This document shows positions 1 through 7,850 of a stretch of 64,000 nucleotides of DNA, in pieces. The stretch's first letter is position 1; every line of letters begins with the position of its first letter. Below the pieces are notes generated by a model, which made no database searches, was not told the origin of the DNA, and saw only the letters and a program-made list of their open reading frames with translations. The position numbers and the translations under genes are program-made. This DNA comes from Flavobacteriaceae bacterium UBA1903. GTDB lineage: Bacteria > Bacteroidota > Bacteroidia > Flavobacteriales > Flavobacteriaceae. Location: NCBI GenBank assembly GCA_002337605.1, contig DDGL01000014.1, positions 71,693 to 135,692 of the forward strand. The letters are read 5' to 3'.

Positions 1-2
1 AC

Positions 3-767
3 AACGTTTTACTACATTTTGATTATGCATCAAGCACCTTCCGTATCACTAAAAACACGAACGCTATTGCACTTAATACATCAAATAGAACCAAACTCAA
101 ATTAAGCAAAAGAGGATTGCCCGATATAAAGTTAAAAGTGAATGGCAAAACTGAATACATTGAATTTGATTCGGGCTCAGGAGATTTTTACAGCCCCAGA
201 ACCTCGGACGTAGAAAAAAGAGTAGACAAGAGTGATAAAGATGATATCCTTACATTTCAGGGAAAGTTTTCTTTTGGCGTAACCATGGATACTATTAAAA
301 CTTCCCATAGATACATCGAAAAAGTTAAAAGCTTTCAAATTGCGAATACAACCTTTCATAATTTCTACTCACAATTTTCGAAAGTAAGTGCCGCCCGGAT
401 AGGTGCAGCAATTTTAAAATATGGCAAAGTAACGCTCGACTATAAAAACGGGTGGTTCTATTACGAGCCTTATGCAAAAAACCAGACGATAGACCCCTTA
501 AAAACATTCGGGTTTGATGTTGCCATTGAGGATGGAGCGTATACTGTGAAATATATTTTGAAAGGATCTGCTGCCGATACTCTGGGATTACGCTCTGGAA
601 GCACTATACTAATGCTAGATACTACTGCTACCCAGAATATTTCAGAAGACTGTGAAGGATACTTATATGGCTATCCCTATAAGGATAAAGAAATAATTAA
701 AGTTACATTTCTGGACGAGCAAGGCAATGAAAAGTCTATTGAGTTGAATTCTAAAATTTATAGGTAA
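3..767 (+). CDS. Retropepsin-like aspartyl protease with PDZ domain, C-terminal part (5' end outside window)
   Basis: The reading frame is open from the first bases of the window, so the gene starts outside it; the TTG at 117 is an internal codon. The visible part begins with a strand resembling the end of a first aspartyl-protease lobe (NVLLHFDYASSTFRI). It continues into a second lobe with the motif FDSGSGDFYSP, where D-S-G is the usual active-site triplet of pepsin-like folds. The last 80 residues look like a PDZ domain (GFDVAIEDGAYTVKYIL, then KGSAADTLGLRSG). Exported Bacteroidetes proteins with two retropepsin lobes and a PDZ domain are common, but substrates are generally unknown. The signal peptide and first catalytic Asp are not visible. 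Confidence 0.75.
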   Translation, partial: NVLLHFDYASSTFRITKNTNAIALNTSNRTKLKLSKRGLPDIKLKVNGKTEYIEFDSGSGDFYSPRTSDVEKRVDKSDKDDILTFQGKFSFGVTMDTIKTSHRYIEKVKSFQIANTTFHNFYSQFSKVSAARIGAAILKYGKVTLDYKNGWFYYEPYAKNQTIDPLKTFGFDVAIEDGAYTVKYILKGSAADTLGLRSGSTILMLDTTATQNISEDCEGYLYGYPYKDKEIIKVTFLDEQGNEKSIELNSKIYR

Positions 768-898
768 GAAAAAAAACGAAGCTAAAACTAATTTTAACTT
801 TTTCAGAAAAAATTATAGACTTTTGTAACCTTTTGTCTATTTACTACGTATAATTACATGCTGCACAACGTAGCACACTCAAAATCTTACAAACCTAA

Positions 899-1762
899 AT
901 GAGACAACTCAAGATTACAAAGCAGGTTACTAACAGAGAAACTGCATCTCTGGACAAGTACTTGCAAGAGATTGGCAAAGTAGACCTTATTACCGCAGAC
1001 GAGGAAGTAGAATTGGCACAAAAGATCAAGGCCGGCGATCAGCGCGCACTTGAAAAATTAGCAAAAGCCAATTTACGTTTCGTAGTATCGGTAGCTAAGC
1101 AATACCAGAATCAAGGACTTACGCTTCCAGATCTTATTAATGAAGGAAACTTAGGACTTATTAAAGCGGCACAACGTTTTGATGAGACACGTGGTTTCAA
1201 ATTTATTTCATACGCTGTTTGGTGGATCAGACAATCTATCCTTCAGGCATTGGCCGAACAATCCCGTATTGTGAGACTTCCGTTAAACAAAATTGGAAGT
1301 ATTAACAAGATTAATAAAACATTTGCTTTTTTAGAGCAAGCCCATGAACGTCCGCCTTCTGCAGAAGAAATTGCAAAAGAGCTGGATATGACCATTAACG
1401 ACGTGAAAGAGAGCATGAAAAACTCTGGTCGTCACGTCTCTATGGATGCTCCTTTGGTAGAAGGTGAAGACAGTAACCTGTACGATGTCCTTCGAAGTGG
1501 AGAATCTCCAAATCCAGACCGTACGCTATTACACGAATCTTTACGTACCGAAATTGAGCGCGCACTGGAAACCCTTACACCCCGGGAAGCAGACGTAGTA
1601 CGCTTGTATTTTGGACTGGGAGACCAGAACCCTATGACACTGGAAGAAATTGGAGAAACCTTCGATCTTACCCGTGAGCGTGTACGTCAGATCAAGGAAA
1701 AAGCGATCCGAAGATTAAAGCATACTTCTAGAAGTAAAATTCTAAAAACCTATTTGGGATAG
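899..1762 (+). CDS. rpoD: Primary RNA polymerase sigma factor (RpoD/SigA, Bacteroidetes type)
   Basis: A 287-residue group 1 sigma factor that directs RNA polymerase to housekeeping promoters. Region 1.2 lies near residues 15-50 (SLDKYLQEIGKVDLIT), region 2 near 55-125 with NLRFVVSVAKQYQ and FISYAVWWIRQSI, region 3 near 130-200, and region 4.2 near 245-275 with the helix-turn-helix TLEEIGETFDLTRERVRQIK. Region 1.1 is absent, as is normal for the short Bacteroidetes RpoD that recognises TAnnTTTG -7 elements. The ATG at 899 gives the usual N-terminus (MRQLKITKQVTNRE). It is transcribed alone and followed by an intrinsic terminator. Confidence is high because the whole protein matches the family pattern. 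Confidence 0.97.
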   Translation: MRQLKITKQVTNRETASLDKYLQEIGKVDLITADEEVELAQKIKAGDQRALEKLAKANLRFVVSVAKQYQNQGLTLPDLINEGNLGLIKAAQRFDETRGFKFISYAVWWIRQSILQALAEQSRIVRLPLNKIGSINKINKTFAFLEQAHERPPSAEEIAKELDMTINDVKESMKNSGRHVSMDAPLVEGEDSNLYDVLRSGESPNPDRTLLHESLRTEIERALETLTPREADVVRLYFGLGDQNPMTLEEIGETFDLTRERVRQIKEKAIRRLKHTSRSKILKTYLG

Positions 1763-1812
1763 CGCATATCCCGCTTCAATTCGCAACAGCGGCACTACTA
1801 TTTAATATAGTC

Positions 1813-1838
1813 GCAGGCTGAGGAGAGTCGAAGCCAAG
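1813..1838 (-). repeat. Dispersed intergenic repeat, TTCGACT-CTCAG family, copy 1
   Basis: Read on the minus strand, this 26-bp stretch differs at only two positions from the copy at 36158-36183. Related shorter copies lie at 43393-43411 and 43495-43514. All are intergenic. Confidence 0.6.
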
Positions 1839-1904
1839 AGTACGACAGTATCAGTTTTCTGCAACTGCAGAAACGTAACTGTTCGTTTTTTGATTGATGA
1901 ATGA

Positions 1905-1932
1905 CCTCCGGCTGATTACCGGAGGTTTTTTT
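1905..1932 (+). terminator. Intrinsic terminator of rpoD
   Basis: A perfect 7-bp stem CCTCCGG (1905-1911) pairs with CCGGAGG (1919-1925) around a 7-nt loop. A run of seven T follows. Confidence 0.85.
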
Positions 1933-2166
1933 GTTTATTCGATTGATTTTTAAAAAATTAACTTTCAAATTAGACATGTAACCTTGCAGCTAATAATCTA
2001 AGCTTAGTTGCTTGCAATTGCAATAAGACAGAATTTATTTCATCCGCGGTAAAGGGAAGGTGGATTTTAGCGGAAAGAATGATAATTGAAATATAAAAAA
2101 TTAATCGCTAAAATTCGGAAGGGTTACCTTCGTAGTTTTAAACCCACAAACTTTTAAACTTATCAC

Positions 2167-2174
2167 TACCTTTG
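2167..2174 (+). promoter_or_regulatory. -7 promoter element for rpe
   Basis: TACCTTTG matches the Bacteroidetes -7 consensus TAnnTTTG. It predicts a start site near 2179 and a leader of about 16 nt before the ATG at 2195. No clear -33 TTTG is visible. Confidence 0.6.
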
Positions 2175-2194
2175 CAAAAACAATCTTACGTCTT

Positions 2195-2854
2195 ATGAGC
2201 CAAACACTAATTGCCCCATCCATTCTAGCTGCAGATTTTGCCAACCTACAACGCGATGTAGAACTTGTAAATAACAGCCAGGCAGATTGGTTTCATATAG
2301 ATATCATGGACGGCGTTTTTGTTCCTAATATTTCTTTCGGGATGCCAGTGCTGGAAGCTATAACACGCCACGCCCAAAAAACCATCGACGTACACTTAAT
2401 GATTGTAGACCCGGATCGATATATAAAAGCCTTTGCAGCTTTGGGGGCTAACGTACTCACTGTGCATTACGAAGCCTGCACACACCTTCACCGCACACTT
2501 CAGGCGATCAAGGCAGAAGGAATGCAAGCAGGTGTAGCTTTAAACCCTCATACCAGTATCTCCTTACTGGAAGACACCATTCAAGATATAGATCTGGTTT
2601 GCCTGATGAGTGTAAATCCAGGTTTTGGCGGTCAAAGTTTTATTGAAAACACCTACACTAAAGTACGTGCTCTTAAAAAATTAATAACTGAAAAAGGCGC
2701 ATCCACTAAAATTGAAATAGACGGGGGGGTAACCAACAAAAATGCTTTGCAATTAAAAGAAGCTGGTGCCGATGTTTTAGTTGCCGGAAGCTATGTCTTT
2801 AAAGCTGAAAACCCTACTGAGACCATTGCCGGATTGAAAGAAATAGTAGCCTAA
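2195..2854 (+). CDS. rpe: Ribulose-phosphate 3-epimerase
   Basis: A 219-residue TIM-barrel enzyme that interconverts D-ribulose 5-phosphate and D-xylulose 5-phosphate in the pentose phosphate pathway, in the cytoplasm. Visible family motifs are APSILAADFANL at the N-terminus, FHIDIMDGVFVPNISFG (metal and catalytic residues H34, D36), VHLMIVDPDRY, MSVNPGFGGQSF, and the phosphate-binding IEIDGGVTNKNA and VLVAGSYVF. Length is standard. It has its own promoter and no obvious operon partner; the next gene begins about 70 bp downstream behind a separate promoter element. Confidence 0.97.
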   Translation: MSQTLIAPSILAADFANLQRDVELVNNSQADWFHIDIMDGVFVPNISFGMPVLEAITRHAQKTIDVHLMIVDPDRYIKAFAALGANVLTVHYEACTHLHRTLQAIKAEGMQAGVALNPHTSISLLEDTIQDIDLVCLMSVNPGFGGQSFIENTYTKVRALKKLITEKGASTKIEIDGGVTNKNALQLKEAGADVLVAGSYVFKAENPTETIAGLKEIVA

Positions 2855-2913
2855 AAGGAGTCTTGTTTTATAATTCAAGACCACAATAAGTTGCGACCAC
2901 TATCCTGACGGTT

Positions 2914-2921
2914 TATATTTG
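2914..2921 (+). promoter_or_regulatory. -7 element just before the AraC-type regulator
   Basis: TATATTTG is an exact TAnnTTTG match that ends only 3 nt before the ATG at 2925, implying a leaderless or nearly leaderless transcript. It also overlaps the upstream in-frame TTG at 2919, which makes that TTG an unlikely start. Confidence 0.5.
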
Positions 2922-2924
2922 TGT

Positions 2925-4016
2925 ATGCAACAGCACCCTTCTTTCGATACCTGGACCGCTGGATTTCTCATTGCAGTAGCTATGGGGCTTTTTTTAAGTG
3001 TACTCCTGTTAAGTACTAAAAATAAGAAATCGTACCCAATAGCATTTTTTGTACTGGCTTTTGCAGCTATTTTATTTCAATATGTACTCTACTGGACAGG
3101 GTATCAATATGTTTTTCCTTATTTCATTATGGTGCCCCCCTTGTGCTATTATCTCACGGGGCCTTTGCTTTACTGGTATTTTTTAAACCTGTACCAAAAA
3201 CCAATACCTAAAACATTTGCATTTCATTTTATTCCTGCCTGTATTGTTTTTTGTATCTATTTACTCATGCTTTTTCGTAATACGCTGGGAACACAATTCA
3301 GTATTCCATTTATAAGGCTGTCTAGCAACCAGTGGTTTATAGCCACACATATGGTAGCGTATTTTTTAGTGCTAAAATTCTCATTTGTAAAACTCAAGGA
3401 TGCTACCTCCGAATTTAAAACAATACGCACCAACTGGGCAAAGATCTTAACGTGGCTCTATGGTATTTTTATTATAGCCTACCTCTCCTACTATATTTTA
3501 GTGAATTTTTCATTTTTTAATGACGAATGGGATTATGCTATTTCCATAATGATGACCTTAAGCATATACACAATTGGCTATTTTATTTTCAAAGAGCCGA
3601 AAGTTTTTGACGGGGAGTTCTATGCGGAAGTCTTCCTGCCAAATGTTTCCAAAGCAGAAAGTCTGGAAGACCAGCTATTGGACGAGCTCTACAAAAAAAT
3701 TACCACCTATATGGTTCAAAAAAAACCGTACTTACACAATGAACTACGCCTGGCAAACCTCGCCGATCAATTAGATTTTTCTACACACGTACTCTCAAAA
3801 GTCATTAACCAAGGATCCGGGGGAAACTTCAACAATTTTGTAAATAAATACCGGTTAGAAGCTGCTGAAAGTTTACTAAAAGAAGACCCGGCAGCCTCTA
3901 TAAAAACTATTTATTTTGATGTGGGCTTTAATAGCAAAGCAGCCTTTTATACAGCCTTTAAAGAAAAACATCAGTGTACACCACTACAGTACCGGCAAGG
4001 TGTAAAGCTCTCGTAA
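2925..4016 (+). CDS. Membrane-anchored AraC-family transcriptional regulator
   Basis: The first 230 or so residues form about seven hydrophobic segments, and the last 100 are an AraC/XylS DNA-binding domain with two helix-turn-helices (LRLANLADQLDFSTHVLSKVIN, then IKTIYFDVGFNSKAAFYTAFKE). This layout is common in Bacteroidetes and suggests a sensor in the inner membrane that acts directly on DNA. The ATG at 2925 is preferred over the TTG two codons earlier because the TTG lies inside the predicted -7 box. The signal is unknown. The next gene, a secreted beta-propeller protein 91 bp downstream, is a plausible target, but that is only inferred from position. Confidence 0.85.
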   Translation: MQQHPSFDTWTAGFLIAVAMGLFLSVLLLSTKNKKSYPIAFFVLAFAAILFQYVLYWTGYQYVFPYFIMVPPLCYYLTGPLLYWYFLNLYQKPIPKTFAFHFIPACIVFCIYLLMLFRNTLGTQFSIPFIRLSSNQWFIATHMVAYFLVLKFSFVKLKDATSEFKTIRTNWAKILTWLYGIFIIAYLSYYILVNFSFFNDEWDYAISIMMTLSIYTIGYFIFKEPKVFDGEFYAEVFLPNVSKAESLEDQLLDELYKKITTYMVQKKPYLHNELRLANLADQLDFSTHVLSKVINQGSGGNFNNFVNKYRLEAAESLLKEDPAASIKTIYFDVGFNSKAAFYTAFKEKHQCTPLQYRQGVKLS

Positions 4017-4107
4017 TTTATAAATTACAGCGTATGGAATTATAATTCTGAACCCGTTTCACAAATAACATGTAGACATTAGCTCTATACTAATTCTTAA
4101 AAATTAT

Positions 4108-5229
4108 ATGATGAAACAATTACACGCACTTGCCATAGTCATGGCACTCTCAATTTCTACTTCGCTACTGGCACAAGATGTTAAAATCTATGTAAGCGAT
4201 GCAGAGAACTTCGCACCTAATACAGGTAAAATTCTACAATACGATCTGGATGGTAGTAATGCCATAACTTTTATTGACGAAGAAATAAGCTGGCCCCAGG
4301 ATATTGTTTTTCTGGCAGATCAGAACGTGGTACTTATTTCCAATCTAAACTCCAACAGAATTACTAAATACAATGCCACAACAGGCTCTTTTATCGAAGA
4401 CTTCGCCACCGTAGCTGGCGGCCCTACCCGTATGAAAATTGGTTCGGATAATCTTCTCTATGTTTTACAATGGAGTGCCACAGATAATAAAGTGTTGCGA
4501 TTTCAGCTTGACGGAACCCCGCTTGGTGAATATACAGACACAGGCGTACCAAGAAGTATTGGGATGGACTGGGACAGCGACGGCAACTTGTACGTATCTT
4601 CCTTTTCACAAGGCAATGTTACCAGGTTTGACCCTTCTTGTGACTCTATGGGGGAATTTGTGGATAACACCGAATTATCAGGCCCTACCAACATCTATCT
4701 GGATGCCAGTGATAATTTATTTGTATTCGATTGGAACGATGGAGATATAGAGCAATACAATGCCACAGGAATGCACACAGGTACTTTTATTGATGGATTG
4801 GGACAAGTGGAAGGGGTAGATTTTCTTCCCAATGGAAATATTCTGCTGGGTAATGGTTCCACTGCTGAAATAAAACAATACCTCCCTAACGGTACGTTTT
4901 TTGAAAATACAGTAGAATCCGGGGCTGGCGGACTCCAACAACCCAACGCTGTAATTCTATTTGATCGCACTACCTTGGGAAACGATGAGTTGGAGGCGGC
5001 TTCTACTATTCTGGTCACTCCCTCAATAGGTTCTCGTTTTGCAATAAACAGGTCCAATTTTACAGGCAGTGAATTGCTTTCGGTATATGATATTTCGGGA
5101 AGGTTGGTAGGCACCTTGGATACTGAAGAAACAATCTGGGATGCAGGAAACCACTCCGAGGGGCTGTACTTCGTAGTTCAATGGAATGGAACTACCAAAA
5201 CAACACAAAAAATAATTGTAAAAAAATAG
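4108..5229 (+). CDS. Secreted beta-propeller (NHL/SMP-30-like) protein with T9SS sorting domain
   Basis: A 373-residue exported protein. Residues 1-22 are a signal peptide (MMKQLHALAIVMALSISTSLLA, cut before QD). About 260 residues follow as repeated propeller-type strands (IYVSDAEN, KILQYDLDGS, WDSDGNLYVSS, LDASDNLFVFDW, DFLPNGNILLGNG). Residues from about 295 to the end form a type A T9SS C-terminal domain with LLSVYDISGRLV, EGLYFVVQW and the terminal TTKTTQKIIVKK. It should cross the outer membrane by type IX secretion and end up on the surface or released. The ligand is unknown. A terminator follows directly. Confidence 0.82.
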   Translation: MMKQLHALAIVMALSISTSLLAQDVKIYVSDAENFAPNTGKILQYDLDGSNAITFIDEEISWPQDIVFLADQNVVLISNLNSNRITKYNATTGSFIEDFATVAGGPTRMKIGSDNLLYVLQWSATDNKVLRFQLDGTPLGEYTDTGVPRSIGMDWDSDGNLYVSSFSQGNVTRFDPSCDSMGEFVDNTELSGPTNIYLDASDNLFVFDWNDGDIEQYNATGMHTGTFIDGLGQVEGVDFLPNGNILLGNGSTAEIKQYLPNGTFFENTVESGAGGLQQPNAVILFDRTTLGNDELEAASTILVTPSIGSRFAINRSNFTGSELLSVYDISGRLVGTLDTEETIWDAGNHSEGLYFVVQWNGTTKTTQKIIVKK

Positions 5230-5249
5230 GTTTAGTTAATGTCTGCAAG

Positions 5250-5278
5250 AGCCTGTTCTCATTTGGGAGCGGGCTTTT
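5250..5278 (+). terminator. Intrinsic terminator downstream of the beta-propeller gene
   Basis: An 11-bp stem with a few G-T pairs, AGCCTGTTCTC (5250-5260) with GGGAGCGGGCT (5265-5275), has a 4-nt ATTT loop and a short T run. It abuts the promoter of the next gene. Confidence 0.7.
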
Positions 5279-5280
5279 GT

Positions 5281-5288
5281 TATCTTTG
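5281..5288 (+). promoter_or_regulatory. -7 element of the YpdA-like gene
   Basis: TATCTTTG matches TAnnTTTG and ends 4 nt before the ATG at 5293. It starts 3 bases after the terminator, so terminator and promoter are packed together. The transcript should be leaderless or nearly so. Confidence 0.6.
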
Positions 5289-5292
5289 CGTT

Positions 5293-6261
5293 ATGGTAAC
5301 AACAGAAGTTCTTATTATTGGCGCTGGCCCCATTGGTATCGCATGTGCATTGGCCTGCAAGAAACAACAATTGGAGTATATAGTTTTAGAAAAAGGAGCA
5401 CTTACTAATTCGCTTTTCAACTATCCCTTGAATATGAATTTCTTCTCTACTTCTGATAAGCTGGAGATTGCAAACATTCCTTTTATTAGTAAAGATGCCA
5501 AACCTGGAAGAGATGAAGCACTAGAGTACTATCGAAGAGTAGTAACTTCAAGCAACTTGAATATTAGACTGTTTGAAAAAGTATGTTCTGTTGAAAAAGA
5601 GGAAGGACGCTTTCATATTACTTCAGAAAAACAAAGCTATACCGCTCAAAATGTCATTGTTGCTACAGGTTTTTACGACATTCCGAAATTGTTAAACGTT
5701 CCCGGGGAAGACCTCCCAAAAGTGACACATTATTACAAAGAAGCCCACCCGTATGTATTACAAAAAAACATTGTGGTAGGTGCCAGTAATAGTTCTGTAG
5801 ATGCTGCATTAGAAATCTGGAGAAAAGGTGGCGAAGTTACTATGATCGTCCGCAGCAAATCTATTGGAGAACGGGTTAAATACTGGGTAAAACCAGACAT
5901 TGAAAACCGCATACAAGAAGGCAGCATTTCTGCGTATTTTGAAGCTGAAATTTCAGAAATCAAAGAGACAGAAGTTATCATTACAACCCCGCAAGGAACC
6001 AAAACAATTCCCAATAATTTTGTCATTGCCCTGACTGGCTATCGCCCCAATTTTGAGTTTTTGGAAAGGATAGGAATTCAGCTTTCCGAAGACAAGAATA
6101 TCCCAACCTATAACGAGGAAACAATGGAAAGTAATGTAAAAGGTTTGTATCTGGCAGGGGTAATTTGTGGCGGCATGGAAACCCACAAATGGTTTATCGA
6201 AAATTCGAGAATACACGCCAAGCGCATAGCAAAACACATTTCAGAAAAAAAGGCCTCTTAA
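5293..6261 (+). CDS. ypdA: YpdA-family FAD/NAD(P)-dependent disulfide-reductase-like protein
   Basis: A 322-residue flavoprotein of the YpdA family; in Firmicutes YpdA reduces bacillithiol disulfide. The FAD Rossmann motif is at the very N-terminus (VLIIGAGPIGIACALAC). A second nucleotide motif lies mid-protein (NIVVGASNSSVDAALEI), ATGFYD links the domains, and GLYLAGVICGG is near the end. No CxxC redox pair is visible, as in YpdA. An in-frame start at 5239 is unlikely: it would translate the upstream terminator and promoter, whereas MVTTEVLIIGAG at 5293 starts directly at the FAD fold. The last 4 nt overlap the converging peptidase gene. Whether this organism makes bacillithiol cannot be seen here. 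Confidence 0.85.
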   Translation: MVTTEVLIIGAGPIGIACALACKKQQLEYIVLEKGALTNSLFNYPLNMNFFSTSDKLEIANIPFISKDAKPGRDEALEYYRRVVTSSNLNIRLFEKVCSVEKEEGRFHITSEKQSYTAQNVIVATGFYDIPKLLNVPGEDLPKVTHYYKEAHPYVLQKNIVVGASNSSVDAALEIWRKGGEVTMIVRSKSIGERVKYWVKPDIENRIQEGSISAYFEAEISEIKETEVIITTPQGTKTIPNNFVIALTGYRPNFEFLERIGIQLSEDKNIPTYNEETMESNVKGLYLAGVICGGMETHKWFIENSRIHAKRIAKHISEKKAS

Positions 6262-7094
6262 TAGCCTGCAAAGCGAAAGTTCAAAAGTTTTTGAGTGTGC
6301 TCGTACAGCTGTGGAAAATGAGCCTTGAAATCGGTTGGAGATTCTATAAAATATTCGGCTAACACTGCCATAAATTCATATTGATTTGTAAATGCATACG
6401 CTCTGAAATAACTTGTTTCGTCCAGTTTATCTTTTACATCCTGATGTGTTAATCGCTTTAAAATATTCTGAAACTGTTTGGTAAATCGTGCCGCATCCAG
6501 GTCCCTGCTCTTTCGGGCTTCCAATTGCATGGCGTGCATAAACTCGTGGATTCCCAGGTTTAGGTTATCATCGGTAATACGGTAGCCTTTTTCAAAATCT
6601 TTCCACGAGAGCACCAATGCTTTTTCACGCGGGTTAAATTCGCCTTTGTGATGGTGGTCGTTCATGGTGCTGTAAAATTCATCCGGATAAATAAGCACAT
6701 AATCAATTAATGAGTATTCGTAATGTTTTCTTCCAAAACTAAGCATACAACCTACAGCCGCAATAAGGACTTTCATCCGGTCTGTAACCTCTAAATTTTC
6801 ACGTCCTACAAACTTTTTATCAGCTATAAAAGTGGCTATTCTGTGCCTGAATTGTCTTTTGTGCTTTTTGGAGAGGAGCTTGTAAAAATGAAACTCGGTT
6901 GCCAAGATGTGTTCTTGTTCTTTTGATATCTCTTTATACACCAGATAGTGACGGAATAAAGGTTTATCGAAAGAACCACTATACCAGTTCTCAAAAATCC
7001 TGAAAAGAAACAAACCAAAACCAAGCAACACAATTGCGTAGGCATAGGGCGCCAACCACAAGGTGTCTTCAACTGTTTGAAGTAGGTAGATCAT
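6258..7094 (-). CDS. MtfA-like zinc metallopeptidase (M90 family)
   Basis: A 278-residue protein with an N-terminal hydrophobic segment (about residues 13-33) and a cytosolic M90/MtfA-type domain. The zinc site is the HExxH in LGIHEFMHAMQLEA, followed by NQYEFMAVLAEYFIE, which carries the third-ligand Glu typical of the family. In E. coli MtfA binds Mlc and affects glucose transport; Bacteroidetes homologues have a membrane anchor and no assigned target. It converges on the ypdA-like gene with a 4-nt overlap of the 3' ends. Confidence 0.85.
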   Translation of the reverse strand: MIYLLQTVEDTLWLAPYAYAIVLLGFGLFLFRIFENWYSGSFDKPLFRHYLVYKEISKEQEHILATEFHFYKLLSKKHKRQFRHRIATFIADKKFVGRENLEVTDRMKVLIAAVGCMLSFGRKHYEYSLIDYVLIYPDEFYSTMNDHHHKGEFNPREKALVLSWKDFEKGYRITDDNLNLGIHEFMHAMQLEARKSRDLDAARFTKQFQNILKRLTHQDVKDKLDETSYFRAYAFTNQYEFMAVLAEYFIESPTDFKAHFPQLYEHTQKLLNFRFAGY

Positions 7095-7177
7095 ATAGAT
7101 TTGGGTGCTGTTTTTTGGTTCGTTGCAGACACTACATCACAATGTATTATAAGCTAACGTTTTAAGTATCTGTATTA

Positions 7178-7711
7178 TTACTTTTTACTACTGTCGCCCT
7201 TAAAATGCTGTGAATTATTTTTAAAAAGCACATTAAAAGTGGTAAGGCTGCCATAACAACGCGTAATGTATTGTTGTAAGTCTACTTTATCCTGATCTTC
7301 CAGCGTTTTGCTACTGTTAATTTTTTGTTCCATTACACGCAAACGATCGCGAAGCATCACTATTTTATGAAAAAAAGTGTCTATAGGGATTTCTTTATCT
7401 GAAAGACTGCTATCCTTTGGTTTCAACACTAACATTCCGCCTTTGTACTTATCGGCAATAGGGACAATTTCTGACACATCACTCCATTTTTTAAGGATAC
7501 TCCTTAGGCTTTTTTCTACCTCATAAAAACTTACGGTATCTACCTCATCTTGGGCAGCTTCAATCACTTCAATATCCTCATCGAAGGGGATAGTTTCCAA
7601 TCCGCTTTCAATAAAAGTTACCCAATACATTCGGCTGTCCACATTTGTAACCACGCCTTTTCCGTATTCTAAATGGTTAATTCTGGAGCCAATTCCTAAA
7701 ATATTCTTCAT
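7178..7711 (-). CDS. Conserved hypothetical protein with N-terminal SH3/Tudor-like fold
   Basis: A 177-residue cytosolic protein of unknown role. The first 50 residues (ILGIGSRINHLEYGKGVVTNV, then YWVTFIESGLETIPFDED) resemble the small beta-barrel 'GxxVxHxxYGxGxV' modules at UvrD/PcrA C-termini and other nucleic-acid-binding proteins. The rest is mostly helical and charged. The ATG at 7711 is chosen over an upstream in-frame start because MKNILGIGSRINH leads straight into the barrel. The neighbour on the other side is a divergent AraC regulator. No function is claimed. Confidence 0.65.
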   Translation of the reverse strand: MKNILGIGSRINHLEYGKGVVTNVDSRMYWVTFIESGLETIPFDEDIEVIEAAQDEVDTVSFYEVEKSLRSILKKWSDVSEIVPIADKYKGGMLVLKPKDSSLSDKEIPIDTFFHKIVMLRDRLRVMEQKINSSKTLEDQDKVDLQQYITRCYGSLTTFNVLFKNNSQHFKGDSSKK

Positions 7712-7805
7712 TGTTATCAGTTTTTGTATGCATTGAAAAGTACACAATTTTAAGCAATGGCTAACTCATATACCATTAAAGTTGCTCTAATCAATACTGT
7801 TAAAA

Positions 7806-7834
7806 TTTTGTTATGTTAATAAATTGTATCTTCG
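7806..7834 (+). promoter_or_regulatory. Promoter of the second AraC-type regulator
   Basis: TTTTG at 7806-7810 and TATCTTCG at 7827-7834 sit 16 nt apart, close to the Bacteroidetes -33/-7 pattern; the -7 box has one mismatch. The leader before the ATG at 7851 is about 12 nt. Confidence 0.5.
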
Positions 7835-7850
7835 TTTCAACAAAACAACT

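Larger units (their letters stand above)
1763..2194. other. 432-bp intergenic region between rpoD and rpe
   Basis: No protein-coding gene is recognisable. It holds the rpoD terminator, one dispersed repeat copy and the 14-mer TGATTGATGAATGA (1891-1904). There is also a widely spaced 9-bp inverted repeat (ATTTTAGCG at 2064-2072, CGCTAAAAT at 2106-2114), a small hairpin GAAGG-GTTA-CCTTC just after it, and the rpe promoter. The inverted repeats lie upstream of the inferred rpe start site. Confidence 0.5.

Noticed and set aside
117..767. Complete gene starting at TTG 117
   Set aside because: The same frame is open back to the first bases and the upstream residues continue the aspartyl-protease fold, so the gene is cut by the window edge.
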